6,715 bases of DNA from assembly GCA_025656895.1 (NCBI GenBank), contig JAHXHF010000145.1:1-6715 (forward strand), given 5' to 3'. A program made the translations under genes and the position numbers. Source of the DNA: a gamma proteobacterium symbiont of Bathyaustriella thionipta. Its GTDB lineage: Bacteria > Pseudomonadota > Gammaproteobacteria > Chromatiales > Chromatiaceae. Below are positions 1-5,633 of this stretch, in pieces. The notes under the pieces are model-generated. The model was not told the DNA's origin. It did no database searches and worked only from the letters and a program-made list of their open reading frames with translations. The stretch's first letter is position 1, and each line of letters begins with the position of its first letter.

Positions 1-210
1 GGTTCGTAACGAGGCGAGTGGGAAATCGAGGGCAGTTTTTCGATCTTTTGAGGCGCATAGTGGGTCTACGCAACGAAAACTTTGCCAGGAGCAAAGTTTC
101 ACGCCAGCCCCGTAGGGGTGAGGCGCAGGGATGCGCCGAATAAAAAGATCGGAAAAATGCACCGATTTCCCATCGCCGCAGTAGAATCAGCCTAAGTCCG
201 ACAGACTCCT
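1..210. mobile_element. Long palindromic non-coding element (MITE-like), cut by the left window edge
   Basis: The two halves of this stretch are imperfect reverse complements. Bases 13-28 pair with 163-177 (shared core GGGAAATCG / CGATTTCCC). Bases 33-49 pair with 142-159 around GATCTTTT / AAAAGATC. GGCGCAT at 52-58 pairs with ATGCGCC at 131-137. Weaker similarity continues outward to base 1 on the left and about base 189 on the right, so the left end lies outside the window. The middle holds further hairpins: a perfect 9-bp stem at 77-85/91-99, a short CCCC/GGGG stem at 108-118, and GGCGCA/TGCGCC at 122-127/132-137. No convincing gene is present. Long terminal inverted repeats around a short non-coding core suggest a miniature transposable element or a dispersed repeat. 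The right end is probably near 207-210, just after AGTCCGACAGACT (195-207), but no target duplication can be checked because the left flank is missing. I cannot name a family. Confidence 0.55.
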
Positions 211-238
211 AGCCCGCAAGTTATTCAGTCTGCGGGCT
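211..238 (-). terminator. Hairpin overlapping the end of xseA, possible terminator
   Basis: A perfect 8-bp inverted repeat, AGCCCGCA (211-218) and TGCGGGCT (231-238), flanks a 12-base loop that contains the xseA stop codon (TGA on the minus strand, 225-227). Read on the minus strand the stem is GC-rich but is followed by AGGAGTCTG rather than a run of T. It is therefore a stem without the usual tail. The palindromic element at 1-210 begins exactly where the tail would be expected. Confidence 0.45.
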
Positions 239-1571
239 TGGTTTCTGTAACCACGCATTCAAGCTGTCCATGAGCTAACTGTGCCTGAATGCAATCTCCC
301 TGTTTAACCTGCCGGCTGTCGCTGATCAGTTTGTTTTTACAGTCGGTAACGACCGCATAGCCCCGCTGTAGTGTGGCCATGGGGCTGGCGCTATGCATAC
401 GCCCGGCCAGCAGAGCAAGCGCCTGTTGCTGCTGGCGCAGAGATTGATGCATGGCATAATCCAGACGTTTTCCCAATTGTTGCGAGGTTTGCGCCAGTGC
501 GGATAACTGTCTGCCAGGGGAGTTCTGCTGTAATCCACGCAGGGCCTGTTGCAGACGGTTCCTGCAGGCATCCAAATATTTTTGTTGCGCGCTGAGCAAA
601 CGATACTGCAGGTTATCCACTTGCTGCATCTGCTGTTGCAGCCGCTGCATGGGAGAATGCGCGCGCAGGGTGCGGCTGTAGTGGTCAAGAGTCTGTTGTT
701 TTTGCTGCAACAAACGTTTGGCTGCCTCATGCAGGCGCAGTTGCAGGCGTTGTAGATTTTCACTCAGCGCCATTCCATCCGGGCAGACCTGTTCAGCCGC
801 CGCAGAGGGCGTGGGGGCGCGATAATCAGCCACAAAATCAGCAATGCTGAAGTCACTTTCATGGCCCACGGCGGAAACCAGCGGAATCTGCGAATCCCGA
901 ATGGCATAAGCCAGTTGTTCATTATTGAAAGCCCACAGGTCTTCCAGCGAACCACCCCCGCGAGCCAGTATCAAAACATCGCATTCAGCACGCTGATTGG
1001 CCACCTGAATGGCGCGAATTAATTCATGAACCGCAGATTCACCTTGAACGGATGATGGATAAACAATAACCGGCAGGCCGGCAAAGCGTCTTTTAAGCAC
1101 GCTGATAATATCCTGAACAGCGGCTCCGCTGGCGGAAGTAATTACGCCGACACAACGGGGGTAGGCGGGCAGGGGGCGCTTGCGCTCTTTGTCAAACAGC
1201 CCGGCCAGAGCCAGTTTTTTTTTCAGCGCTTCAAACTCGGCCTGTAAATCTCCCAGTCCGGCGGGCTGCATGTGTTCCGCAATCAACTGGAAGTCACCAC
1301 GGCCTTCGTACAGGCTGACCCTTGCCCGCAGGGTAATGCGGTCACCATTGGCGGGCTGGAAGCGTAACAGCCGGTTACGGGTGCGAAACATGGCGCAACG
1401 AACCTGAGCGGAAGCGTCTTTTAAAGTGAAGTACCAATGACCGGATGCCGGTCGCGCCAGATTGGACAGTTCGCCTTCAATCCAGATGAGCGGAAAACTG
1501 CCTTCCAGAATGGAGCGGGCCTGCTGATTCAGCTGGCTTACGCTGTAAATAAATTGATCGGCTTGTGGCAT
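225..1571 (-). CDS. xseA: Exodeoxyribonuclease VII large subunit
   Basis: Catalytic subunit of exonuclease VII, a cytoplasmic enzyme that degrades single-stranded DNA from both ends into short oligonucleotides and works as a complex with several copies of XseB. The 448-residue length fits the family (about 450). An N-terminal OB-fold region (about 1-105) contains the typical WIEGELSN and GHWYFTLKD segments. The catalytic domain follows, with GVITSASGAA at 142-151, LARGGGSLEDLWAFN at 202-216 and AVGHESDF at 234-241. Asp154, Arg204, His237 and Asp240 match, by motif, the residues reported as essential in the E. coli protein. Residues about 268-395 are Gln- and Leu-rich coiled coil, as expected for the XseB-binding stalk. 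The C-terminal LQRGYAVV (401-408) is also typical. The chosen ATG gives the normal N-terminus, although the Shine-Dalgarno sequence upstream is poor. The gene is divergent from guaBA, the common gammaproteobacterial order. No xseB is in the window. Confidence 0.97.
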   Translation of the reverse strand: MPQADQFIYSVSQLNQQARSILEGSFPLIWIEGELSNLARPASGHWYFTLKDASAQVRCAMFRTRNRLLRFQPANGDRITLRARVSLYEGRGDFQLIAEHMQPAGLGDLQAEFEALKKKLALAGLFDKERKRPLPAYPRCVGVITSASGAAVQDIISVLKRRFAGLPVIVYPSSVQGESAVHELIRAIQVANQRAECDVLILARGGGSLEDLWAFNNEQLAYAIRDSQIPLVSAVGHESDFSIADFVADYRAPTPSAAAEQVCPDGMALSENLQRLQLRLHEAAKRLLQQKQQTLDHYSRTLRAHSPMQRLQQQMQQVDNLQYRLLSAQQKYLDACRNRLQQALRGLQQNSPGRQLSALAQTSQQLGKRLDYAMHQSLRQQQQALALLAGRMHSASPMATLQRGYAVVTDCKNKLISDSRQVKQGDCIQAQLAHGQLECVVTETKPAD

Positions 1572-1640
1572 GGACTGGGTTATCGAATGGCCTGAATAGG
1601 GTGCTTGTTGAACGGGTTCTAATCCGGGTAAGCAGAAACA

Positions 1641-1667
1641 GAAAAGGCCGGCAATGCCGGCCTTTTC
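1641..1667 (-). terminator. Rho-independent terminator after the lipoprotein gene
   Basis: A perfect 12-bp inverted repeat, GAAAAGGCCGGC (1641-1652) and GCCGGCCTTTTC (1656-1667), with a 3-base loop. Read on the minus strand the stem ends in CCTTTTCTGTTTCTG, a T-rich tail. It begins 20 bp beyond the lipoprotein stop codon, so it should end that transcript and make xseA a separate unit. On the plus strand the stem also ends in TTTTC, so weak activity in that direction is possible. Confidence 0.88.
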
Positions 1668-1686
1668 AAGGTCTGTATGGACGCTT

Positions 1687-2049
1687 TTAGTTCATCCAGC
1701 TCGGGGTGCCGACATTTTTCTGGGATTTTGCCTGGGAAGCACCCATGTGGCCCTGAAATTCGGCCGTTTTTGCCATTTTGGTGGCTTTGGCATAGTCTCC
1801 GGCCTTGGCGGCTTTTTCAGCCCCTTTGAGGATTTTTCCGGTATCACGCCATAAACCATCAACCGATTTGGCTTCTTTCATGGCTTTATTGGCGGCTGCC
1901 AGAGCGCTTTCATAATCGGCTTTGCTGCCAGTGCTGGCAGCCGCTGTTGCGGCAGCGGCAGAGTCTGGCTTGCTGTTATTGGCCTGACAGGCACTGATAC
2001 CTATGGTGCAAACGGCTGCTAAAAGTATAACGGTTAGTTTTCTTTTCAT
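1687..2049 (-). CDS. Small outer-membrane-type lipoprotein, SoxXA-binding (SoxK)-like
   Basis: A 120-residue secreted lipoprotein. Residues 1-20 form a signal peptide with a KRK start and a hydrophobic core, ending in the lipobox ISAC with the lipid-bearing Cys21. Gln at +2 favours transfer to the outer membrane. An Ala/Ser/Thr-rich linker (about 22-43) leads to an alpha-helical, Ala/Lys-rich domain with YESALAAANKAMKEAK (46-61), GLWRDTGKILKGAEKAAKAGDYAKA (65-89, key residues Trp67, Arg68, Asp69) and an A.FQ.HM..QAK segment (96-108). From memory this pattern (helical repeats, LWRDT, KAGDY.KA, FQ...G..QA) resembles SoxXA-binding proteins, which assist the periplasmic cytochrome SoxXA of thiosulfate oxidation. 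No other sox gene lies nearby, so the function is inferred from resemblance only. GGAG 5 bases before the ATG, with GAGGAG further upstream, is a good ribosome site. The gene stands alone between xseA and guaB with its own terminator. A generic helical envelope lipoprotein is the alternative. Confidence 0.8.
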   Translation of the reverse strand: MKRKLTVILLAAVCTIGISACQANNSKPDSAAAATAAASTGSKADYESALAAANKAMKEAKSVDGLWRDTGKILKGAEKAAKAGDYAKATKMAKTAEFQGHMGASQAKSQKNVGTPSWMN

Positions 2050-2101
2050 CTTTTCTCCATCTCCTCAATAATGATTTTTATGCTGCCGCACTGAACGCAC
2101 A

Positions 2102-2140
2102 GGGCCATACAGTCAGGCAGGTTGATCTATGGGCCATACA
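2102..2140. repeat. 10-bp direct repeat GGGCCATACA in the divergent spacer
   Basis: GGGCCATACA occurs at 2102-2111 and again at 2131-2140, 29 bp apart start to start (a little under three helical turns). The pair lies 53-91 bp upstream of the lipoprotein start codon and far upstream of guaB. It could be a paired regulator site for the lipoprotein promoter, but it matches no operator I know. A chance duplication is possible. Confidence 0.3.
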
Positions 2141-2212
2141 ATTCTACTGTTGGAAGCATCGCGGATGCCTCCAGAATGCCAAGGCTACCGTTTCATGAGC
2201 ATATCGTCAAAC

Positions 2213-2226
2213 CTGTATTTTTACAG
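2213..2226. promoter_or_regulatory. 14-bp palindrome CTGTATTTTTACAG in the divergent spacer
   Basis: CTGTA (2213-2217) and TACAG (2222-2226) form a perfect 5-bp dyad around TTTT. It is centred about 60 bp upstream of the guaB -10 box and could be an operator for guaB, the lipoprotein gene or both. It recalls a LexA box but has 6 rather than 8 bases between CTGT and ACAG, so I do not assign it to LexA. Confidence 0.3.
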
Positions 2227-2253
2227 CCGATAGCATGATTTTGTTATTCTGCC

Positions 2254-2291
2254 TCGTAATTTAGGCGCCGGACATTTATAATTCGGCGGCA
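2254..2291 (+). promoter_or_regulatory. Probable guaB promoter with GC-rich discriminator
   Basis: TATAAT at 2277-2282 matches the consensus sigma-70 -10 box exactly. A 17-bp spacer upstream leads to TCGTAA (2254-2259), only a weak -35 match. The bases after the -10 box, TCGGCGGC (2283-2290), form a GC-rich discriminator of the kind found at stringently controlled promoters, and transcription would begin near A2291, about 31 bases before the start codon. This fits known growth-rate and stringent control of guaBA in E. coli, but the start site is inferred. Confidence 0.5.
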
Positions 2292-2321
2292 ACTTCTCCC
2301 ACCCAACCCGGAAGCCTTGCC

Positions 2322-3788
2322 ATGCGCCTGATAGAAGAAGCTCTGACCTTTGATGATGTACTACTGATTCCAGCCTTTTCAGAGGTGCTGCCGAGAGATG
2401 TCAATCTGCAGACACAACTGACCCGGGATATTCGCATGAATATACCGCTGATCTCGGCAGCCATGGATACGGTTACCGAATCCAGACTGGCTATCACGCT
2501 GGCACTGGAAGGCGGCATCGGGATTATTCACAAGAACATGACCAGCGAAGAGCAGGCACGTGAAGTACGGCGGGTAAAGCGCTATGAAAGTGGTGTTATC
2601 CACGATCCGATTACGGTATCTCCAGATACGACGATTGCCGAAGTCATTCGTCGTACCCGTGAGCGCAATATCTCCGGTGTGCCGGTCACCGATGGCAACA
2701 GGCTGGTGGGCATTGTGACCGGACGCGACCTGCGTTTTGAAACCCATTTCGATAATCCGGTATCGGCCATCATGACACCGGAAGATAAGCTGGTCACTGT
2801 AAAAGAAGGTTCTAACCGTGAAACCGTCATTGCCTTGCTGCATAAACACCGCATCGAAAAGGTATTGGTGGTTAATGACGATTTCGAACTGCGTGGCCTG
2901 ATTACAGTAAAAGACATTCAGAAAGCCAAAGACAAACCGCTGGCCTGCCGGGACGAACAGGAAAGCCTGCGTGTAGGCGCGGCCGTGGGTGTGGGCGAAG
3001 GTACAGAAGAACGGGTAGAAGCCCTGGCAGCATCCGGAGTGGATGTCATTGTAGTGGACACTGCGCACGGTCATTCCAAAGGTGTATTGGAGCGGGTAGC
3101 CTGGGTCAAGAAAAACTACCCGCAGGTACAGGTGATTGGCGGCAATATAGCCACCGCAGATGCCGCTAAAGCACTGGTAGATGCCGGAGCTGATGCGGTC
3201 AAGGTAGGTATAGGTCCGGGTTCCATCTGTACCACGCGTATTGTGGCGGGTGTGGGTGTGCCGCAGATTACCGCGGTCGCCAATGTGGCCAGCGCGCTGC
3301 AAGACACCGGTGTACCCCTGATTGCGGATGGCGGCCTGCGTTATTCGGGCGATATCGCCAAAGTGCTGGTAGCAGGCGCTCATTCGGTCATGGTGGGCGG
3401 TCTGTTTGCCGGCACGGATGAATCGCCGGGTGAAATTGAATTATTCCAGGGACGTTCCTATAAATCCTATCGGGGCATGGGTTCTCTCGGAGCCATGTCG
3501 GAAAAAACCGGTTCCAGCGATCGCTACTTCCAGGAAAAAACCACGGAAACCGACAAACTGGTGCCGGAAGGTATTGAAGGCCGGGTTCCTTATAAAGGCT
3601 CGGTATTGAATATTGTGCATCAATTACTGGGTGGTGTTAGAGCCAGCATGGGCTATACCGGTTGTGCCAATATGCAGCAAGTACACACAAAACCCGGTTT
3701 TGTACGGGTCACCAATGCGGGCATGCGTGAATCGCATGTGCACGATGTCACCATCACCAAAGAAGCGCCCAATTACCGCACCGATTGA
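2322..3788 (+). CDS. guaB: Inosine-5'-monophosphate dehydrogenase
   Basis: Cytoplasmic NAD-dependent enzyme that oxidises IMP to XMP, the committed step of guanine nucleotide synthesis. It is usually a tetramer or octamer. The 488-residue length equals that of the E. coli enzyme. The TIM barrel is split by two CBS domains (about 94-205) that normally bind purine nucleotides and tune activity. The catalytic loop GPGSICTTR (298-306) carries nucleophile Cys303. The IMP phosphate-binding segments IADGGLR (334-340) and MVGGLFAGTDE (357-367) are intact. The flap dyad Arg401-Tyr402 in SSDRYFQ is present. Nothing is missing or truncated. The start at MRLIEEALTFDDVLL is standard, and a weak GGAAG lies 7 bases upstream. 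guaA follows after 27 bp, so the two genes form one operon driven from the promoter near 2277. Confidence 0.98.
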   Translation: MRLIEEALTFDDVLLIPAFSEVLPRDVNLQTQLTRDIRMNIPLISAAMDTVTESRLAITLALEGGIGIIHKNMTSEEQAREVRRVKRYESGVIHDPITVSPDTTIAEVIRRTRERNISGVPVTDGNRLVGIVTGRDLRFETHFDNPVSAIMTPEDKLVTVKEGSNRETVIALLHKHRIEKVLVVNDDFELRGLITVKDIQKAKDKPLACRDEQESLRVGAAVGVGEGTEERVEALAASGVDVIVVDTAHGHSKGVLERVAWVKKNYPQVQVIGGNIATADAAKALVDAGADAVKVGIGPGSICTTRIVAGVGVPQITAVANVASALQDTGVPLIADGGLRYSGDIAKVLVAGAHSVMVGGLFAGTDESPGEIELFQGRSYKSYRGMGSLGAMSEKTGSSDRYFQEKTTETDKLVPEGIEGRVPYKGSVLNIVHQLLGGVRASMGYTGCANMQQVHTKPGFVRVTNAGMRESHVHDVTITKEAPNYRTD

Positions 3789-3815
3789 TCACCTGTTATT
3801 GCTTCGGAACCTTTT

Positions 3816-5396
3816 ATGAGCAGTCCACAAAACATACATGCCTATCGCATACTGATTATTGATTTTGGTTCACAATACACCCAGTTGATTGCAAGGCGTG
3901 TCCGCGAAGCCGGCGTGTTTTGCGAGATTTTCCCCTACGACAATGCCGAACAGGCGCTGGATCGCCCCTTGAATGGCATCATTCTTTCGGGTGGCCCGGA
4001 AACCGTCACCGGTGATGATGCCCCGCGAGCGCCGCAGAAAGTGTTTGAACTGGGTATTCCGCTACTCGGCATTTGCTACGGCATGCAAACCATGGCGGCA
4101 CAACTGGGCGGGCGGGTAGCCGCCTCTGCCGCACATGAATACGGTTACGCACAAGTGCGCGCGCGCGCTCATTCCACCTTACTTAAGGATATTGAAGACC
4201 ACACCACAGAAGAAGGCTACGGTCTGCTGGATGTGTGGATGAGTCACGGTGACCGGGTGGAAGAATTGCCGCCCGGATTCCATGTTATTGCTGAAACAGA
4301 CAGTGCGCCACTGGCCGGTATGTCGGATGAATCACGCCAATATTACGGGCTGCAATTTCACCCGGAAGTGACCCACACCCGACAGGGTCAGCGCATTATT
4401 GAACATTTTCTTTTCAATATCTGTGCCTGCGAAGCGCACTGGACAGCGGGAGAGATTATTGCCGACAGCATTCACAGCATGGCGCAGCAGGTGGGTAATG
4501 ATCAGGTCTTGCTGGGGCTTTCCGGCGGCGTGGATTCTTCGGTAGTGGCGGCTTTATTGCATCAGGCAATCGGTGATCAGCTAACCTGCGTGTTTGTTGA
4601 TAATGGCCTGTTACGCCATCATGAAGGCGATCAGGTCATGGCCACCTTTGCCGAACACATGGGAATCAAGGTCATACGGGTTGATTCCGAAGAGCGCTTT
4701 CTTGAGCGTCTGGCCGGTGTGACCGATCCAGAGAAGAAGCGCAAAATTATCGGCAATCTTTTTATTGAAGTTTTTGAAGAAGAAGCCGCCAGACTCAGTG
4801 ATGTGAAATGGCTGGCGCAAGGCACCATTTACCCGGATGTGATTGAATCGGCCGGAGCCGCTTCCGGCAAGGCGCATGTGATCAAATCACATCACAATGT
4901 CGGTGGTTTGCCGGAACACATGAAACTCAAGCTGGTCGAGCCTTTGCGTGAACTGTTCAAGGATGAAGTGCGCAAAATTGGCGTGGAACTGGGGCTGCCT
5001 TATGAAATGGTCTATCGCCATCCTTTCCCCGGGCCGGGTCTGGGTGTACGCATACTGGGAGAAGTACGCAAAGAATATGCCGATGTATTAAGACTGGCGG
5101 ATCATATCTTCATAGAAGAACTGGTCAAACACGAACTGTACGACAAAGTCAGCCAGGCCTTCGCGGTATTCCTGCCGGTAAAATCGGTCGGTGTGGTCGG
5201 CGATGCGCGTCAGTATGATTATGTGGTAAGCCTGCGCGCGGTAGAAACCATCGACTTCATGACCGCCCGTTTCGCCCATCTGCCGTATGATTTTCTCGAC
5301 CACGTCAGCCGTAGAATTATCAACGAAGTAAAAGGCATCTCGCGGGTTGCTTATGACATATCCGGCAAACCACCTGCAACGATTGAGTGGGAGTGA
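3816..5396 (+). CDS. guaA: GMP synthase (glutamine-hydrolysing)
   Basis: Converts XMP to GMP using ATP and the amide nitrogen of glutamine, completing the pathway begun by GuaB. The cytoplasmic protein is normally a dimer. The 526-residue length matches the family (about 525). The N-terminal class I amidotransferase domain (about 10-205) has SGGPETV (58-64), nucleophile Cys87 in LLGICYGMQ and the His182-Glu184 pair in GLQFHPEVTHT. The ATP pyrophosphatase domain contains the P-loop LSGGVDSS (235-242). The dimerisation domain has HPFPGPGLGVR (402-412) and the invariant ending KPPATIEWE, so the protein is complete. The start aligns with the usual NIHxxRILIIDFGSQ N-terminus. CGGAA 6 bases upstream is a modest ribosome site. 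It lies 27 bp after guaB with no terminator between, so co-transcription is expected, and a terminator follows at 5441. Confidence 0.98.
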   Translation: MSSPQNIHAYRILIIDFGSQYTQLIARRVREAGVFCEIFPYDNAEQALDRPLNGIILSGGPETVTGDDAPRAPQKVFELGIPLLGICYGMQTMAAQLGGRVAASAAHEYGYAQVRARAHSTLLKDIEDHTTEEGYGLLDVWMSHGDRVEELPPGFHVIAETDSAPLAGMSDESRQYYGLQFHPEVTHTRQGQRIIEHFLFNICACEAHWTAGEIIADSIHSMAQQVGNDQVLLGLSGGVDSSVVAALLHQAIGDQLTCVFVDNGLLRHHEGDQVMATFAEHMGIKVIRVDSEERFLERLAGVTDPEKKRKIIGNLFIEVFEEEAARLSDVKWLAQGTIYPDVIESAGAASGKAHVIKSHHNVGGLPEHMKLKLVEPLRELFKDEVRKIGVELGLPYEMVYRHPFPGPGLGVRILGEVRKEYADVLRLADHIFIEELVKHELYDKVSQAFAVFLPVKSVGVVGDARQYDYVVSLRAVETIDFMTARFAHLPYDFLDHVSRRIINEVKGISRVAYDISGKPPATIEWE

Positions 5397-5440
5397 CAGA
5401 AATTTATAACCTGTTGAATAATAAGGGTTAAATTAATCAT

Positions 5441-5477
5441 ATTGATGATGTAATCTGCATCATCAATGGTATTTTTT
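5441..5477 (+). terminator. Rho-independent terminator of the guaBA operon
   Basis: A perfect 10-bp inverted repeat, ATTGATGATG (5441-5450) and CATCATCAAT (5458-5467), with a 7-base loop, is followed four bases later by TTTTTT (5472-5477). It lies 45 bp beyond the guaA stop codon. The stem is AT-rich and so less stable than the one at 1641-1667, but its length and T-run make it the likely end of guaBA. Confidence 0.75.
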
Positions 5478-5490
5478 GCGGGCAGTAACG

Positions 5491-5564
5491 CAAAACACAG
5501 CGATACCATGAGAGGCAGATGGAGGCTGTCATGGTATCAGAGCGCATGTGCTACGTGTGTTTTG
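5491..5564. other. Nested inverted repeats that can fold as a three-way junction
   Basis: An outer perfect 9-bp stem, CAAAACACA (5491-5499) with TGTGTTTTG (5556-5564), encloses two hairpins. The first is a perfect 10-bp stem, GATACCATGA (5502-5511) with TCATGGTATC (5529-5538), around a 17-base loop. The second is AGCG/TGCT (5541-5544/5549-5552) with loop CATG and one G-T pair. Only 2, 2 and 3 unpaired bases join the stems. As RNA on either strand this would be a compact three-way junction, a shape seen in riboswitches, small RNAs and mobile-element ends. As DNA the dyads could bind a regulator. It begins 13 bp after the guaBA terminator T-run and ends 69 bp before the next start codon. I recognise no known RNA family. 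Confidence 0.4.
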
Positions 5565-5572
5565 GAGCAATC

Positions 5573-5592
5573 CGGAAACCTGCTATTTTCCG
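5573..5592 (+). promoter_or_regulatory. Hairpin with a possible extended -10 promoter before the orphan gene
   Basis: CGGAAA (5573-5578) and TTTCCG (5587-5592) form a 6-bp stem with an 8-base loop. The same stretch contains TGCTATTTT (5581-5589), a TGn plus a 4-of-6 match to TATAAT, which could serve as an extended -10 box for the gene at 5634. No good -35 box is visible (the best, TTGGAG at 5562-5567, matches 3 of 6). If this is the promoter, the three-way-junction repeats lie upstream of the transcript and would act as DNA, not RNA. Confidence 0.25.
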
Positions 5593-5633
5593 CTTAGGTT
5601 GAACTGCGCCAGTAGACATGGAGTCATTCAGTA

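Noticed and set aside
2..112. Open plus-strand frame ending in a stop at 113-115, possible tail of a gene to the left
   Set aside because: It falls within the palindromic element, whose pairing explains the sequence better, and the residues show no recognisable domain.
612..621. DnaA-box-like TTATCCACT, with a similar TTATCCACG in guaB near 2597
   Set aside because: Single near-matches inside conserved coding sequence, with no cluster, AT-rich unwinding region or origin genes.
371..755. Short plus-strand frames opposite xseA
   Set aside because: They are antisense to conserved xseA codons and encode no recognisable product.
2213..2226. LexA (SOS) box
   Set aside because: CTGT and ACAG are separated by 6 bases rather than the 8 of the gammaproteobacterial LexA box, and neither flanking gene is a standard SOS gene.
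2379..3383. 334-codon open frame on the minus strand inside guaB
   Set aside because: It lies wholly antisense to a clear guaB, its product is rich in residues typical of an antisense shadow, and it shows no family motif.
5480..5610. Integron attC site, because of the folded repeats and a GTTGAAC (5598-5604) that fits GTTRRRY
   Set aside because: No matching RYYYAAC box is found at the other end of the folded region, and GTTGAAC lies outside the stems. The degenerate 7-mer is common by chance.
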